27,888 nt of DNA from an uncultured Pseudomonadota bacterium (GTDB taxonomy: Bacteria > Pseudomonadota > Gammaproteobacteria > Burkholderiales > Usitatibacteraceae): NCBI GenBank assembly GCA_937898635.1, contig CALEJW010000224.1:1-27888 (forward strand). The letters run 5' to 3'. This document shows, in pieces, positions 1-7,553 of this stretch (position 1 is the stretch's first letter; the number at the start of each line of letters is the position of its first letter). A model generated the notes under the pieces. It saw nothing but the letters and a program-made list of their open reading frames with translations. It did not search any database and was not told the origin of the DNA. Made by a program: the position numbers and the translations under genes.

Positions 1-1
1 G

Positions 2-52
2 ATGGAGAACCTGAAGAAGGCGATGGAGCGCATGGCCCGCGCGATGGGCTGA
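2..52 (+). CDS. 3' end of an unidentified plus-strand gene (partial)
   Basis: The first bases read in one plus frame as MENLKKAMERMARAMG followed by TGA, so they look like the last 16 or more codons of a gene entering from the left. The stretch is a short amphipathic basic helix of the kind that ends many enzymes, for example class I/II aminotransferases, but it is too short to identify. It converges on fadH with about 15 bases between the two stop codons, and I see no hairpin terminator there. The alternative is that this is not coding. Confidence 0.4.
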   Translation: MENLKKAMERMARAMG

Positions 53-67
53 AGGGTCGCGTCCCCT

Positions 68-2101
68 TCAGAGCCGCGCCGCGAGGCGCGTGCCCTCGTC
101 GATCGCGCGCTTGGCGTCGAGCTCCCCCGCGAGCGCCGCGCCGCCGACCAGGTGCACCGAGGCGCCCGACTCGCGAAGCGGCGCCTCGAGCTCGCGAAGC
201 GACTCCTGCCCCGCGCAGAGCACGATGGTGTCGACCGCGAGCACCTCGGCGTTCTCCCGCTTTTCGCCGAAGCTCACCGCGAGCCCGCCGGGCACCACGC
301 CCTCGTAGTTCACGCCCGCCATCATCTCCACGCGCTTCATCTTGAGCGCGGCGCGGTGGATCCAGCCCGTGGTCTTTCCGAGGCCCGCGCCCGGCTTGGT
401 CTTCTTGCGCTGCAGGAGGTACACGGTCCGTGCCGGCGGCGCGGGCGCGGGCTTCACGCCGGCCACGCCGCCTCGCGAGCGCTCCGGGTCGCCCACGCCC
501 CACTCGCGGCGCCAGGCGCCCACGTCGAGCGAGGGCGAGTGCCCGTCGTGCACGAGGAACTCCGCCACGTCGAAGCCGATGCCGCCGGCGCCGACGATGG
601 CCACCCGCGCGCCCACGGGCCGCGCCTCGCGCAGCACCTCGACGTAGGAGAGCACGCGGGGGTCATCCTCGCCGGGGATGCCCGGGTCGCGCGGCATGAC
701 GCCCGTGGCGAGCACCACCTCGTCGTAGCCGCCGAGTTCGGCCGCCGAGACGCGCCGCGACAGGTGCACGCGAACGCCCGTCACCTCGAGCCGGCGCCGG
801 AAGTAGCGGATCGTCTCGTGGAACTCCTCCTTGCCGGGAATGCGCTTGGCCATGTTGAACTGGCCGCCGATCTCGCCTGCCGCCTCGAAGAGGTCGACCT
901 CGTGGCCGCGTTCGGCGAGCGTGGTCGCGCACGCGAGGCCCGCGGGCCCGGCCCCCACCACCGCGACGCGCTTGCGCGCGGCCGCGGGCCGGATGGCGAG
1001 CTCCGTCTCGCGGCAGGCGCGCGGGTTCACCAGGCACGTGGAGAGCTCGCCCGCGAAGACGTGGTCCAGGCAGGCCTGGTTGCAGGCGATGCAGGTGTTG
1101 ATCTCGTCCGCGCGGCCCGCCGCGGCCTTCCTCACGAAGTCCGGGTCGGCGAGGAGAGGCCGCGCCATGGAGACCATGTCCGCGCAGCCGTCGGCGAGGA
1201 CCCGCTCGGCCACCGCCGGGTCGTTGATGCGGTTGGTCGTGCACAGCGGGATCGACACCTCGCCCTTGAGCTTTCGCGTCACCCAGGCGAAGGCCGCGCG
1301 GGGCACGCTGGTCGCGATCGTGGGCACCCTCGCCTCGTGCCAGCCGATGCCGGTGTTGATGATGGTGGCGCCCGCCCCTTCCACCGCCTTCGCGAGCCGG
1401 ATCACTTCCTCCCAGGTGCTGCCGCCGGGCACGAGGTCGAGCATCGACAGCCGGTAGATCAGGATGAAGTCCGGCCCCACCTTCTCGCGGATGCGCGAGA
1501 CGATCTCCACGGGAAGGCGCATGCGGTTCTCGTAGGAGCCGCCCCAGGCGTCCTGGCGGCGGTTGGACTGGGCGGCGAGGAACTGGTTGATGAAGTAGCC
1601 TTCGCTCCCCATCACCTCGACCCCGTCGTAGCCCGCCTCGCGCGCGAGCGCCGCGCAGCGCACGAAGGCGCGGATCTGGCGCTCGATGCCCGCGGCCGAG
1701 AGCTCGCGCGGGGTGAAGCGGCTGATCGGGGACTTCAGGCGCGACGGCGCCACCGCGAGCGGGGAATAGCCGTAGCGGCCCGCGTGCAGGATCTGCAGCG
1801 CGATCTTCCCGCCTTCCGCGTGCACCGCCTGCGCGAGCGGGCGATGGGCCCGCGCCGCGGACGAGGAGGCGAGCATCGACCCGAAGGGCGTGAGCCAGCC
1901 CTCGATGTTCGGCGCGAAGCCGCCGGTGACGATGAGCCCCACGCCGCCGCGGGCCCGCTCGGCGAAATAGGCGGCGAGCCGCGGGAAGTTCCTCGCGCGG
2001 TCCTCGAGCCCGGTGTGCATCGAGCCCATGAGGACGCGGTTGGCGAGGGTGGTGAAGCCGAGGTCGAGGGGCGCGAGGAGGTTCGGGTAGGCGGTGGGCA
2101 C
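68..2101 (-). CDS. fadH: 2,4-dienoyl-CoA reductase, FadH type (flavin and 4Fe-4S enzyme)
   Basis: This 677-residue protein matches FadH: an N-terminal old-yellow-enzyme TIM barrel, a 4Fe-4S segment, then FAD- and NAD(P)H-binding domains. In E. coli FadH the enzyme reduces 2,4-dienoyl-CoA with NADPH during beta-oxidation of unsaturated fatty acids. The E. coli active-site and cluster residues are all present with a constant offset of three: Tyr169, His255, Cys337, Cys340, Cys344 and Cys356. Dinucleotide motifs are GAGPAG near 383 and GAGGIG further on, and the FadH-specific GLGKTTGWIHR stretch is present. The start is GTG at 2101: the residues after it align with the E. coli N-terminus (YPNLLAPLDLGFTTL), although no clear Shine-Dalgarno is visible. 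It follows hoxW by 9 bases on the same strand, so it is probably the last gene of the hydrogenase operon. A related enoate reductase acting on another substrate cannot be excluded. Confidence 0.93.
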   Translation of the reverse strand: MPTAYPNLLAPLDLGFTTLANRVLMGSMHTGLEDRARNFPRLAAYFAERARGGVGLIVTGGFAPNIEGWLTPFGSMLASSSAARAHRPLAQAVHAEGGKIALQILHAGRYGYSPLAVAPSRLKSPISRFTPRELSAAGIERQIRAFVRCAALAREAGYDGVEVMGSEGYFINQFLAAQSNRRQDAWGGSYENRMRLPVEIVSRIREKVGPDFILIYRLSMLDLVPGGSTWEEVIRLAKAVEGAGATIINTGIGWHEARVPTIATSVPRAAFAWVTRKLKGEVSIPLCTTNRINDPAVAERVLADGCADMVSMARPLLADPDFVRKAAAGRADEINTCIACNQACLDHVFAGELSTCLVNPRACRETELAIRPAAARKRVAVVGAGPAGLACATTLAERGHEVDLFEAAGEIGGQFNMAKRIPGKEEFHETIRYFRRRLEVTGVRVHLSRRVSAAELGGYDEVVLATGVMPRDPGIPGEDDPRVLSYVEVLREARPVGARVAIVGAGGIGFDVAEFLVHDGHSPSLDVGAWRREWGVGDPERSRGGVAGVKPAPAPPARTVYLLQRKKTKPGAGLGKTTGWIHRAALKMKRVEMMAGVNYEGVVPGGLAVSFGEKRENAEVLAVDTIVLCAGQESLRELEAPLRESGASVHLVGGAALAGELDAKRAIDEGTRLAARL

Positions 2102-2110
2102 GAGGCGGGG

Positions 2111-2632
2111 TCAGGCCGGGGGGGCCCGCGGAGCGCAGGCGACGGCCGACATTGTCTGCCATTCCGAGTGCCGCGGGGCGCGGGCGAGTTCGCGCAGCAG
2201 CCGCCACGCCTCCTCCATCGCCTCCCGGGTGCCCGCCGAGACCGGCGAGCCCAGCTCGAAGTCGGTCGCCCGCACGCCGAGCTGGAAGGCCGGGGGCGGC
2301 GCCTCCCCCGTCACGCGCCGGTACACGCCGAGGACGCTGCCCGGCGCGAGCGCGTGGGTCGATCCTCCCGCGGCGATGCCGCAGGCCCGCACGGGGCAGA
2401 AGGCGAGCGGACCCGGCGTCGCGCGGCAGGCGTCGATGAAGAGCGCGAGGCGGCGGCCCTCGAGGTCGAGCGCGTTCTCCACCTGGAGCTGGTAGGCCTC
2501 GAAGAGCTCGAAGTCGCCGGCGAGCCCCTCGGCGTCGAGCCAGCCTCGCAGCCGCTCGAGGAGAAGCGGCCCCGCCGCGTCGTCGCCGCGGCTGCGGTTG
2601 CCCACGGCGAAGACGGCCACCGGCGCGGTCAT
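2111..2632 (-). CDS. hoxW: [NiFe] hydrogenase maturation endopeptidase, HoxW type
   Basis: This 173-residue protein belongs to the HyaD/HycI/HoxW family of nickel-dependent proteases that remove the C-terminal tail of the hydrogenase large subunit after nickel insertion. The family signature is at the N-terminus (GNRSRGDD, residues 11-18, with the metal-binding Asp at 17). A second conserved Asp is in LFIDACRA and a conserved His in STHALAPG. Its ATG overlaps the hoxH stop codon in an ATGA arrangement, so translation is probably coupled to that of its substrate. The last 20 or so residues are Ala/Pro/Arg-rich and look non-essential. Its only hydrogenase partner in the window is HoxH, which fits the HoxW assignment rather than a protease for a membrane hydrogenase. 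Confidence 0.9.
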   Translation of the reverse strand: MTAPVAVFAVGNRSRGDDAAGPLLLERLRGWLDAEGLAGDFELFEAYQLQVENALDLEGRRLALFIDACRATPGPLAFCPVRACGIAAGGSTHALAPGSVLGVYRRVTGEAPPPAFQLGVRATDFELGSPVSAGTREAMEEAWRLLRELARAPRHSEWQTMSAVACAPRAPPA

Positions 2633-4122
2633 GGCGCGGGGCGCCCGACGGCGCCGTCCTCGTGGCGCGCGAGGCGGTCGAGCTCCTCGCCGCCGGGCCC
2701 GACGAGGCTCACCTCGAGCGCCATCTGCCCGAGGGCGTGCGTGGCGCAGGAAAGGCACGGGTCGAAGGCGCGGATGGCCACCTCGATGTGGTTCAGGAGC
2801 CCCTCGGTGAGGCGGTGCCCGCTCAGGTAGCGCTTGGCCACGTGGCGGATGGCCTCGTTCATCGCCTGGTTGTTGTGCGTGGTCGAGACGATGAGGTTGC
2901 ACATCGTCACCAGGTCGTCGTCGTCGACGCGGTAGTGGTGGATGAGGGTCCCGCGCGGCGCCTCGATCACGCCGATGCCCTCCCGGGCGCGCTCGCCCGT
3001 GCGCACGAGGTCCTCGCCGAGGATGTCGTCGTCGTGGAGCAGGTCCTTGATCGTCTCGGCCGCGTGCAGCATCTCGATCATGCGCGCCCAGTGGTAGGCG
3101 AGCGGCGCGTGGATGGGGGATCCCCCGGCGTAGTCGACGAACTCGCGCCTTTCCGCGTCGGCGAGCGGCGTCGGGATGTGGTCGCAGTTCTGCACGCGGG
3201 CGAGCGGGCCCACCTTGTACCAGCCCTTCTCTGCGCCCAGCGCCGCGAGGAAGGGGAACTTCATGTAGCTCCAGGGCTTCACCTCCTCGCGGATGCGCGA
3301 TCCGTACTCGCGGTAGTCCACCTGGTCGAAGAGGATCTGCCCGGCGTCGTCGCGCGCGCGCAGGCGCCCGTCGTAGAAGTCGAGCCCGCCGTCGGGCGCC
3401 ACGAGCGACATCATGTTCGAGCGGAAGACGCCGAAGCTGTTGTAGAGGGCGGGATCCTGGCCGTGCAGCTTCTTCACGAGCTCCACGGCGCTTCTCGACC
3501 ACGAGAGGATGTCGTAGACCTGCGCGAGGAGCGCGTCGCGCTCGGCCCGCTCGACGGGCTTGTTCACGCCGCCGGGAACGGAACCCGTGCCGTGGATCCG
3601 CCGGCCCGCGGTGACGCGGATCACCTCCTGCCCGAAGCGGCGAAGCAGCACCCCGCGCCGCGCGGTCTCGGGGTGCGCCGCGGCCACGCCCACGATGTTG
3701 CGCCGCGCCGCCTCGCTCCCGAACCCGAACAGCAGGTCCGGCGAGCACAGGTGGAAGAAGTGCAGCGCGTGGGACTGGAGCATCTGGCCGTAGTGCATCA
3801 GCCGGCGCACCTTCTCCGCGGTGGGCGTGAGGCGCGCGGCCCCGACGATCGCGTCCATCGCCTTGGAGGCGGCGAGGTGGTGGCTCACGGGGCAGATGCC
3901 GCACAGGCGCTGCACCATCACCGGCACCTCCCAGTAGGGCCGGCCCTGGATGAAGCGCTCGAAGCCGCGGAACTCGACCACGTGCAGGCGCACCTGGCGC
4001 ACCTTGTCGTCGGCGTCGAGGAGGATCGTCACCTTGCCGTGCCCCTCGACCCGGGAGAGCGGGTCGATCGCGACGCGGCGAAGCCTTTCGGGGTGCTCGG
4101 CGGTCTCGTATCCGTAGGTCAT
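2629..4122 (-). CDS. hoxH: NAD-reducing hydrogenase, large subunit HoxH
   Basis: The 497-residue [NiFe] large subunit carries the H2-activating centre. The N-terminal L1 motif is RLCGICPVSH (residues 72-81; Cys74 and Cys77). The C-terminal L2 motif is DPCLSCATH (residues 454-462; Cys456 and Cys459). HoxW should cut after His462, removing a 35-residue tail, so the precursor form is encoded here. The sequence looks like the HoxH branch (group 3d bidirectional or NAD-linked enzymes) rather than membrane uptake hydrogenases, which fits the HoxF, HoxU and HoxY genes next to it. It starts 28 bases after the hoxY stop, the only sizeable gap among the five hox genes. A GGAAA stretch upstream of its ATG may serve as a weak ribosome binding site. 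The general maturation genes (hypA-F) are not in the window and must lie elsewhere. Confidence 0.95.
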   Translation of the reverse strand: MTYGYETAEHPERLRRVAIDPLSRVEGHGKVTILLDADDKVRQVRLHVVEFRGFERFIQGRPYWEVPVMVQRLCGICPVSHHLAASKAMDAIVGAARLTPTAEKVRRLMHYGQMLQSHALHFFHLCSPDLLFGFGSEAARRNIVGVAAAHPETARRGVLLRRFGQEVIRVTAGRRIHGTGSVPGGVNKPVERAERDALLAQVYDILSWSRSAVELVKKLHGQDPALYNSFGVFRSNMMSLVAPDGGLDFYDGRLRARDDAGQILFDQVDYREYGSRIREEVKPWSYMKFPFLAALGAEKGWYKVGPLARVQNCDHIPTPLADAERREFVDYAGGSPIHAPLAYHWARMIEMLHAAETIKDLLHDDDILGEDLVRTGERAREGIGVIEAPRGTLIHHYRVDDDDLVTMCNLIVSTTHNNQAMNEAIRHVAKRYLSGHRLTEGLLNHIEVAIRAFDPCLSCATHALGQMALEVSLVGPGGEELDRLARHEDGAVGRPAP

Positions 4123-4150
4123 GGCGGTTTCCGGGCGGCTCTCGCGGGCG

Positions 4151-4696
4151 TCAGTCCAGGTGGATGAGGCCGTGGTCCAGGGGACGCTCCTCGCCCGCGA
4201 GGAGTCCCGTGAGCACCTTCCAGATCGCGTCCGCCGAGGGCGGGCAGCCGGGGATGAAGTGGTCGATTCGCACGACCTCGTGGAGCGGGTGCACCTTGTT
4301 GAGCGGCAGCGGCAGCTCGGGATCGTCCGGGATCCGGCCGAACCGCGCGCCGGGCTCGCTGCGGTACACCTCCTGCAGCAGCAGCGGCAGGCTCAGGGGA
4401 TTCCTCTGCGCCGGCAGGCCCCCGTTGATGGCGCAGGCGCCCACCGCCACGAGCACCTTGCAGCGGCGGCGGAACTCGCGCAGGACTTCCACGTTCTCGG
4501 CGTTGCAGAGCCCGCCCTCGATCAGCCCCACGTCGCAGTTGCCGACCTCCTTCACGTCCGTGATCGGCGAGCGGTCGAACTCCACCCGCTCGAGGAGCGC
4601 GAAGAGGCGCTCGTCGATGTCGAGGAGCGACATGTGGCAGCCGAAGCAGCCGGCGAGCGAGGTCGTGGCCACGCGCAGCTTCGGGCGAGCGCTCAT
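4151..4696 (-). CDS. hoxY: NAD-reducing hydrogenase, small subunit HoxY
   Basis: This 181-residue protein is the electron-transferring small subunit that pairs with HoxH. It shows the HoxY pattern for a single proximal 4Fe-4S cluster: Cys-x2-Cys in LAGCFGCHMS near the N-terminus, a Cys in GGLCNAEN, a Cys in VGACAINGG, and the C-terminal IPGCPPSAD. It lacks the Tat signal and the extra cluster domain of periplasmic small subunits, so the enzyme is cytoplasmic. The length is close to short HoxY proteins. Its ATG overlaps the hoxU stop (ATGA), which fixes the start. Confidence 0.94.
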   Translation of the reverse strand: MSARPKLRVATTSLAGCFGCHMSLLDIDERLFALLERVEFDRSPITDVKEVGNCDVGLIEGGLCNAENVEVLREFRRRCKVLVAVGACAINGGLPAQRNPLSLPLLLQEVYRSEPGARFGRIPDDPELPLPLNKVHPLHEVVRIDHFIPGCPPSADAIWKVLTGLLAGEERPLDHGLIHLD

Positions 4697-5457
4697 GTCC
4701 CGCCCCCGCGCGGCCCCGGGCCGCGGCCGCGCGCGGCCGCCCTTTCCAGCGCCGCGGACGGGTCGGCCATGGCGCTGATGGGCTTCAGGTCGAACACCCG
4801 CTGCCCGAGGGGCACCTCGAAGCCGCGGCGCTTGGCGAGGATCACGCCCACCGGGCAGACGTGGACGGCCTTGTCGGCGGCCGTGACGTCCGAGTCGGCC
4901 AGGCGCCCGGTGCGCGAGTTCACGATGAGGCGCGTGCGGATGCCCCGTCCCGAGAGGGCGAAGGCGTTCTTGCGGTCCACGTCCCGGCTCGCGCGCACGC
5001 ACAGCGAGCAGAGGATGCAGCGGTTGAAGTCGAGGAGCAGCTCCGGATGCGAGGCGTCCACGGGCCGGTCCGGGTAGAAGTGGTCGAAGTGCGGCGAGAC
5101 CATGCCCAGGTCGCACGCCGTCGCCTGCAGCTTGCAGTTGCCGCTCTTCTCGCAGGACGGGCAGAAGTGGTTCCCCTCGACGAAGAGCATCTGCACCAGC
5201 GCGCGGCGCTCGTCGTTGATCGCGGGCGTGTCGCTCTCCACCACCGCGCCCGGGGCGGCGCGCGTGGTGCAGGAGGCGGCATGGCGGCCGTTCACGCGCA
5301 CCGTGCACACCTTGCAGGAGCCGTGCGGCTTGAAGTCCGGGTGGAAGCACAGGTGCGGGATGTAGGCGCCGGCGGCCACCGCGGCCTGCAGGATGGTCTG
5401 GCCCTCGTTGAAGGCGATCGCGCGCCCGTCGAGGGTGAAGGTGGCGGTTGCGCTCAT
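4693..5457 (-). CDS. hoxU: Hydrogenase diaphorase iron-sulfur subunit HoxU
   Basis: The 254-residue protein is homologous to the N-terminal part of complex I NuoG and wires HoxY to HoxF. Visible cluster ligands are: a 2Fe-2S ferredoxin-like set (Cys37, 48, 51, 63); a His plus three Cys 4Fe-4S set in EGNHFCPSCEKSGNC (His97, Cys99, 102, 108); and a 4Fe-4S set at Cys147, 150 and 153 with Cys201. The C-terminal 25 or so residues are Ala/Arg/Gly-rich (RGRGPGPRGGG) and extend past the conserved part; they may be a disordered tail. Its start overlaps the hoxF stop (ATGA) and its own stop overlaps the hoxY start, so expression is tightly coupled on both sides. Confidence 0.94.
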   Translation of the reverse strand: MSATATFTLDGRAIAFNEGQTILQAAVAAGAYIPHLCFHPDFKPHGSCKVCTVRVNGRHAASCTTRAAPGAVVESDTPAINDERRALVQMLFVEGNHFCPSCEKSGNCKLQATACDLGMVSPHFDHFYPDRPVDASHPELLLDFNRCILCSLCVRASRDVDRKNAFALSGRGIRTRLIVNSRTGRLADSDVTAADKAVHVCPVGVILAKRRGFEVPLGQRVFDLKPISAMADPSAALERAAARGRGPGPRGGGT

Positions 5458-7274
5458 GGCGCCTCCGTGGATTGCGGCCACACGTGGGCGGCGCGGTCGT
5501 CGCGCCCGGTCATCTGCCGCGCCGAGGCGAGCGCGCGATCGAGGTCGAAGGCCGGCTCGAAGTCCTCGTGGGCGAGCCGGCTCTGGAACGCCCCGGGGAA
5601 CTTGTCGATGGTGGTGAGCACGGGATTGCAGGCCGAGTGGCCGAGCCCGCAGTGGCTCATGGACTGCAGCAGCAGGTTCATCTTCCCGATCTCGGCGAAG
5701 TCGTAGGGCGAGCCGAGCCCGTTGGCGAGCTTGTCCATCATGTTCGTGAGGAGCGAGGTGCCCACGCGGCAGGGCGTGCAGAAGCCGCAGCTCTCGTGGC
5801 GGAAGAAGTGCACGAAGTTGCGCGCCACCTCGAACATGTCGCGTCCCTGGTCGAACACCATCACCGCGCCCGCCGTGGGCAGGTCCTCGAAGGCGATGCG
5901 CCGGTCGAACTCCGCCGCCGGCACGCAGGCGCCCGAGGGCCCGCTCACCTGCACGGCCTGCGTGCGCGCCGCGCCGCTGTCGGCGAGCACCTCGCGAAGC
6001 GACGTGCCGAAGGGATACTCGTAGATGCCCGGCCGCGCGCAGTCCCCGGAGACGCACAGCACCTTGGTTCCCGACGACTGCGCCGTGCCGAGCCCCGCGT
6101 ACCAGGCGCCGCCCTTCAGGGCCACGAGGCAGGACGCCGCGAAGGTCTCGACGTTGTTCACCACCGTGGGCTCGCCGAGATAGCCCTCGGTCACCGGGTA
6201 GGGCGGCCGGCTGCGCGGGGTGCCGCGCTTGCCCTCGAGGGACTCGATGAGGGCGGACTCCTCGCCGCACACGTACGCGCCCGCGCCCACGTGGATCGCC
6301 ACGTCGAAGTCGAAGCCCTCGCGCCCGAGGATCGATTCGCCCAGCAGCCGCGCGGCGCGGCGGCGCTCGAGCACCGCCTCGAGGTGCCCGAGGAGGAAGC
6401 GGTACTCGCCGCGCAGGTAGAGGAAGCCCCGCCACGCGCCCGTGGCGAGCGCGCCGAGCGTCATGCCCTCGACGACCGCGTCGGCCGCGCAGGCGAGGAG
6501 CACGCGGTCCTTGAAGTTCCCGGGCTCTCCCTCGTCGGCGTTGCACACGAGGTAGTGCGTGCGCCCCGGCGCATCGCGGCAGGCCTGCCACTTGAGGCCG
6601 GCGGGAAAGCCCGCGCCGCCGCGCCCGCGCAGCCGCGAGGCCTTCATTTCCTCGACGAGCGCGGCCGGGCCCCGCGCGAGGGCGGCCGCGATCGCCTCGC
6701 CGGGCCGGTAGTCCGCGCCCAGCAACGCGTCGCGCCGCTGGATGTTGTCGTCCACGCGGAAGTACTCCGCGGGCCAGGCCTCGAGGGGGACCGACTCGCG
6801 GATCAGCTCGGCGATCTCGTCCACGCGCCGGCCCGTGAGGCGCGTGACCGGGCGGCCGTTCACGAGCAGCGCCGGGCCCTGGTCGCACAGGCCCGTGCAC
6901 GAGGTGGTGTCCACGCTCACGAGCCCGTCCTCGGACACCTTGCCGCGCTCGATCCAGAGGCTGCGGCACAGGCGCTCCAGGAGCGCGGGGGAGCCCAGCA
7001 TCCGGTCGGTGATGTTGTCGCTGAAGAGGACCCGGTAGCGTCCGCAGGGGTTGATGTGCAGGAAGGAATAGAAGGTCGCCACGCCGAGGACCTTGGTGCG
7101 CGGCAGGTTCAGGCGCGCGACGATGCAGTCGATCGCCTCCGGGGCGATCCAGCCGCAGCTCTCCTGGACCTCGCGCAGCACCTGGAGCAGCTCGTGGGGG
7201 TCGTGCCGGTGCCGCGCCATCGCGGTGGCGGCGGCTTCTGCGGGACCGGGGCTCGAAGGGGGGGCGGTTCTCAT
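5454..7274 (-). CDS. hoxF: Hydrogenase NAD-binding diaphorase subunit HoxF (NuoE-NuoF fusion)
   Basis: The 606-residue flavoprotein exchanges electrons with NAD(H). Residues about 20-170 form a NuoE-like thioredoxin-fold domain and the rest is NuoF-like. Visible are the Gly-rich NADH loop (RGRGGAGFPAGLKW, near 216), the FMN region (CNADEGEPGNFKDR, near 244, and VCGEESALIESLEG, near 335) and 4Fe-4S ligands Cys496, 499 and 502 (ESCGFCTPC) plus Cys542. In the NuoE-like domain only the later pair (CTGLC, 126-130) is obvious. The first Cys pair of NuoE is replaced by RVLFSDN, so 2Fe-2S binding there is uncertain. I used the ATG at 7274, but neither it nor the in-frame ATG at 7220 (Met19) has a good Shine-Dalgarno, and the shorter form fits family N-termini well. 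It is the first gene of the hox operon. Confidence 0.94.
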   Translation of the reverse strand: MRTAPPSSPGPAEAAATAMARHRHDPHELLQVLREVQESCGWIAPEAIDCIVARLNLPRTKVLGVATFYSFLHINPCGRYRVLFSDNITDRMLGSPALLERLCRSLWIERGKVSEDGLVSVDTTSCTGLCDQGPALLVNGRPVTRLTGRRVDEIAELIRESVPLEAWPAEYFRVDDNIQRRDALLGADYRPGEAIAAALARGPAALVEEMKASRLRGRGGAGFPAGLKWQACRDAPGRTHYLVCNADEGEPGNFKDRVLLACAADAVVEGMTLGALATGAWRGFLYLRGEYRFLLGHLEAVLERRRAARLLGESILGREGFDFDVAIHVGAGAYVCGEESALIESLEGKRGTPRSRPPYPVTEGYLGEPTVVNNVETFAASCLVALKGGAWYAGLGTAQSSGTKVLCVSGDCARPGIYEYPFGTSLREVLADSGAARTQAVQVSGPSGACVPAAEFDRRIAFEDLPTAGAVMVFDQGRDMFEVARNFVHFFRHESCGFCTPCRVGTSLLTNMMDKLANGLGSPYDFAEIGKMNLLLQSMSHCGLGHSACNPVLTTIDKFPGAFQSRLAHEDFEPAFDLDRALASARQMTGRDDRAAHVWPQSTEAP

Positions 7275-7328
7275 GGGCGGGACGACTCGCGCGGGCGAGC
7301 GCCCGGCGGGCCCTCGGCCACTGCTCCC

Positions 7329-7369
7329 ACCCTACCCCTCCGGTCGGGGTCCCCTTTGATATCGATCTA
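7329..7369 (-). promoter_or_regulatory. Candidate FNR/ANR-type box and -10 element for the hox operon
   Basis: At 7356-7369 the plus strand reads TTGAT-ATCG-ATCTA, a 9/10 match to the FNR half-site palindrome TTGAT-N4-ATCAA. On the minus strand a TAGGGT hexamer (7334-7329) keeps the three most conserved -10 positions. It predicts a start near 7322, about 40 bases from the centre of the box, the spacing of a class II FNR-activated promoter. The box is 82 bases upstream of the hoxF ATG. The site is seen directly; that an FNR-family protein binds it is inferred. I found no convincing sigma-54 promoter here. Confidence 0.5.
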
Positions 7370-7404
7370 ATGCGGGGCGCTATCCGGGACGGACGCGCGC
7401 GCGA

Positions 7405-7489
7405 TGGTGCCCGGGGCCGGAGTCGAACCGGCAAGCCTCGCGGCTGCGGGTTTTAAGCCCGCTGCGTTTACCAGTTTCGCCACCCGGGC
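7405..7489 (-). tRNA. tRNA-Leu(UAA)
   Basis: The minus strand folds as a class II tRNA. The acceptor stem GCCCGGG (7489-7483) pairs with CCCGGGC (7415-7409), followed by discriminator A and an encoded CCA (7407-7405). The anticodon stem GCGGG/CCCGC encloses the loop CTTAAAA, giving anticodon UAA, which reads UUA and, by wobble, UUG. The T arm GCCGG-TTCGACT-CCGGC is perfect, and there is a long variable arm typical of tRNA-Leu. Its 3' end is 36 bases from the FNR-like box of the hox operon, on the same strand. Confidence 0.95.
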
Positions 7490-7499
7490 AACGAGGGCG

Positions 7500-7505
7500 A
7501 GTGTA
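7500..7505 (-). promoter_or_regulatory. Possible -10 element for tRNA-Leu
   Basis: On the minus strand TACACT lies 10 bases before the mature tRNA 5' end. It matches four of six positions of the sigma-70 -10 consensus, including the conserved first, second and last. No good -35 hexamer is visible at the expected distance, so this is tentative. Confidence 0.3.
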
Positions 7506-7553
7506 CACGGGCGAGGCGGCCCTCCCCTCCCGCGGGCCGCTTCCGGCCCCATA

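Noticed and set aside
152..2830. An 892-codon plus-strand frame antisense to fadH, hoxW and part of hoxH
   Set aside because: It covers the complement of genes with intact catalytic motifs and has only His/Arg/Ala-rich low-complexity sequence.
7404..7553. N-terminal extension of the small membrane protein through the tRNA region
   Set aside because: This stretch is the complement of tRNA-Leu; a frame that reads across a structural RNA gene is not a credible coding region.
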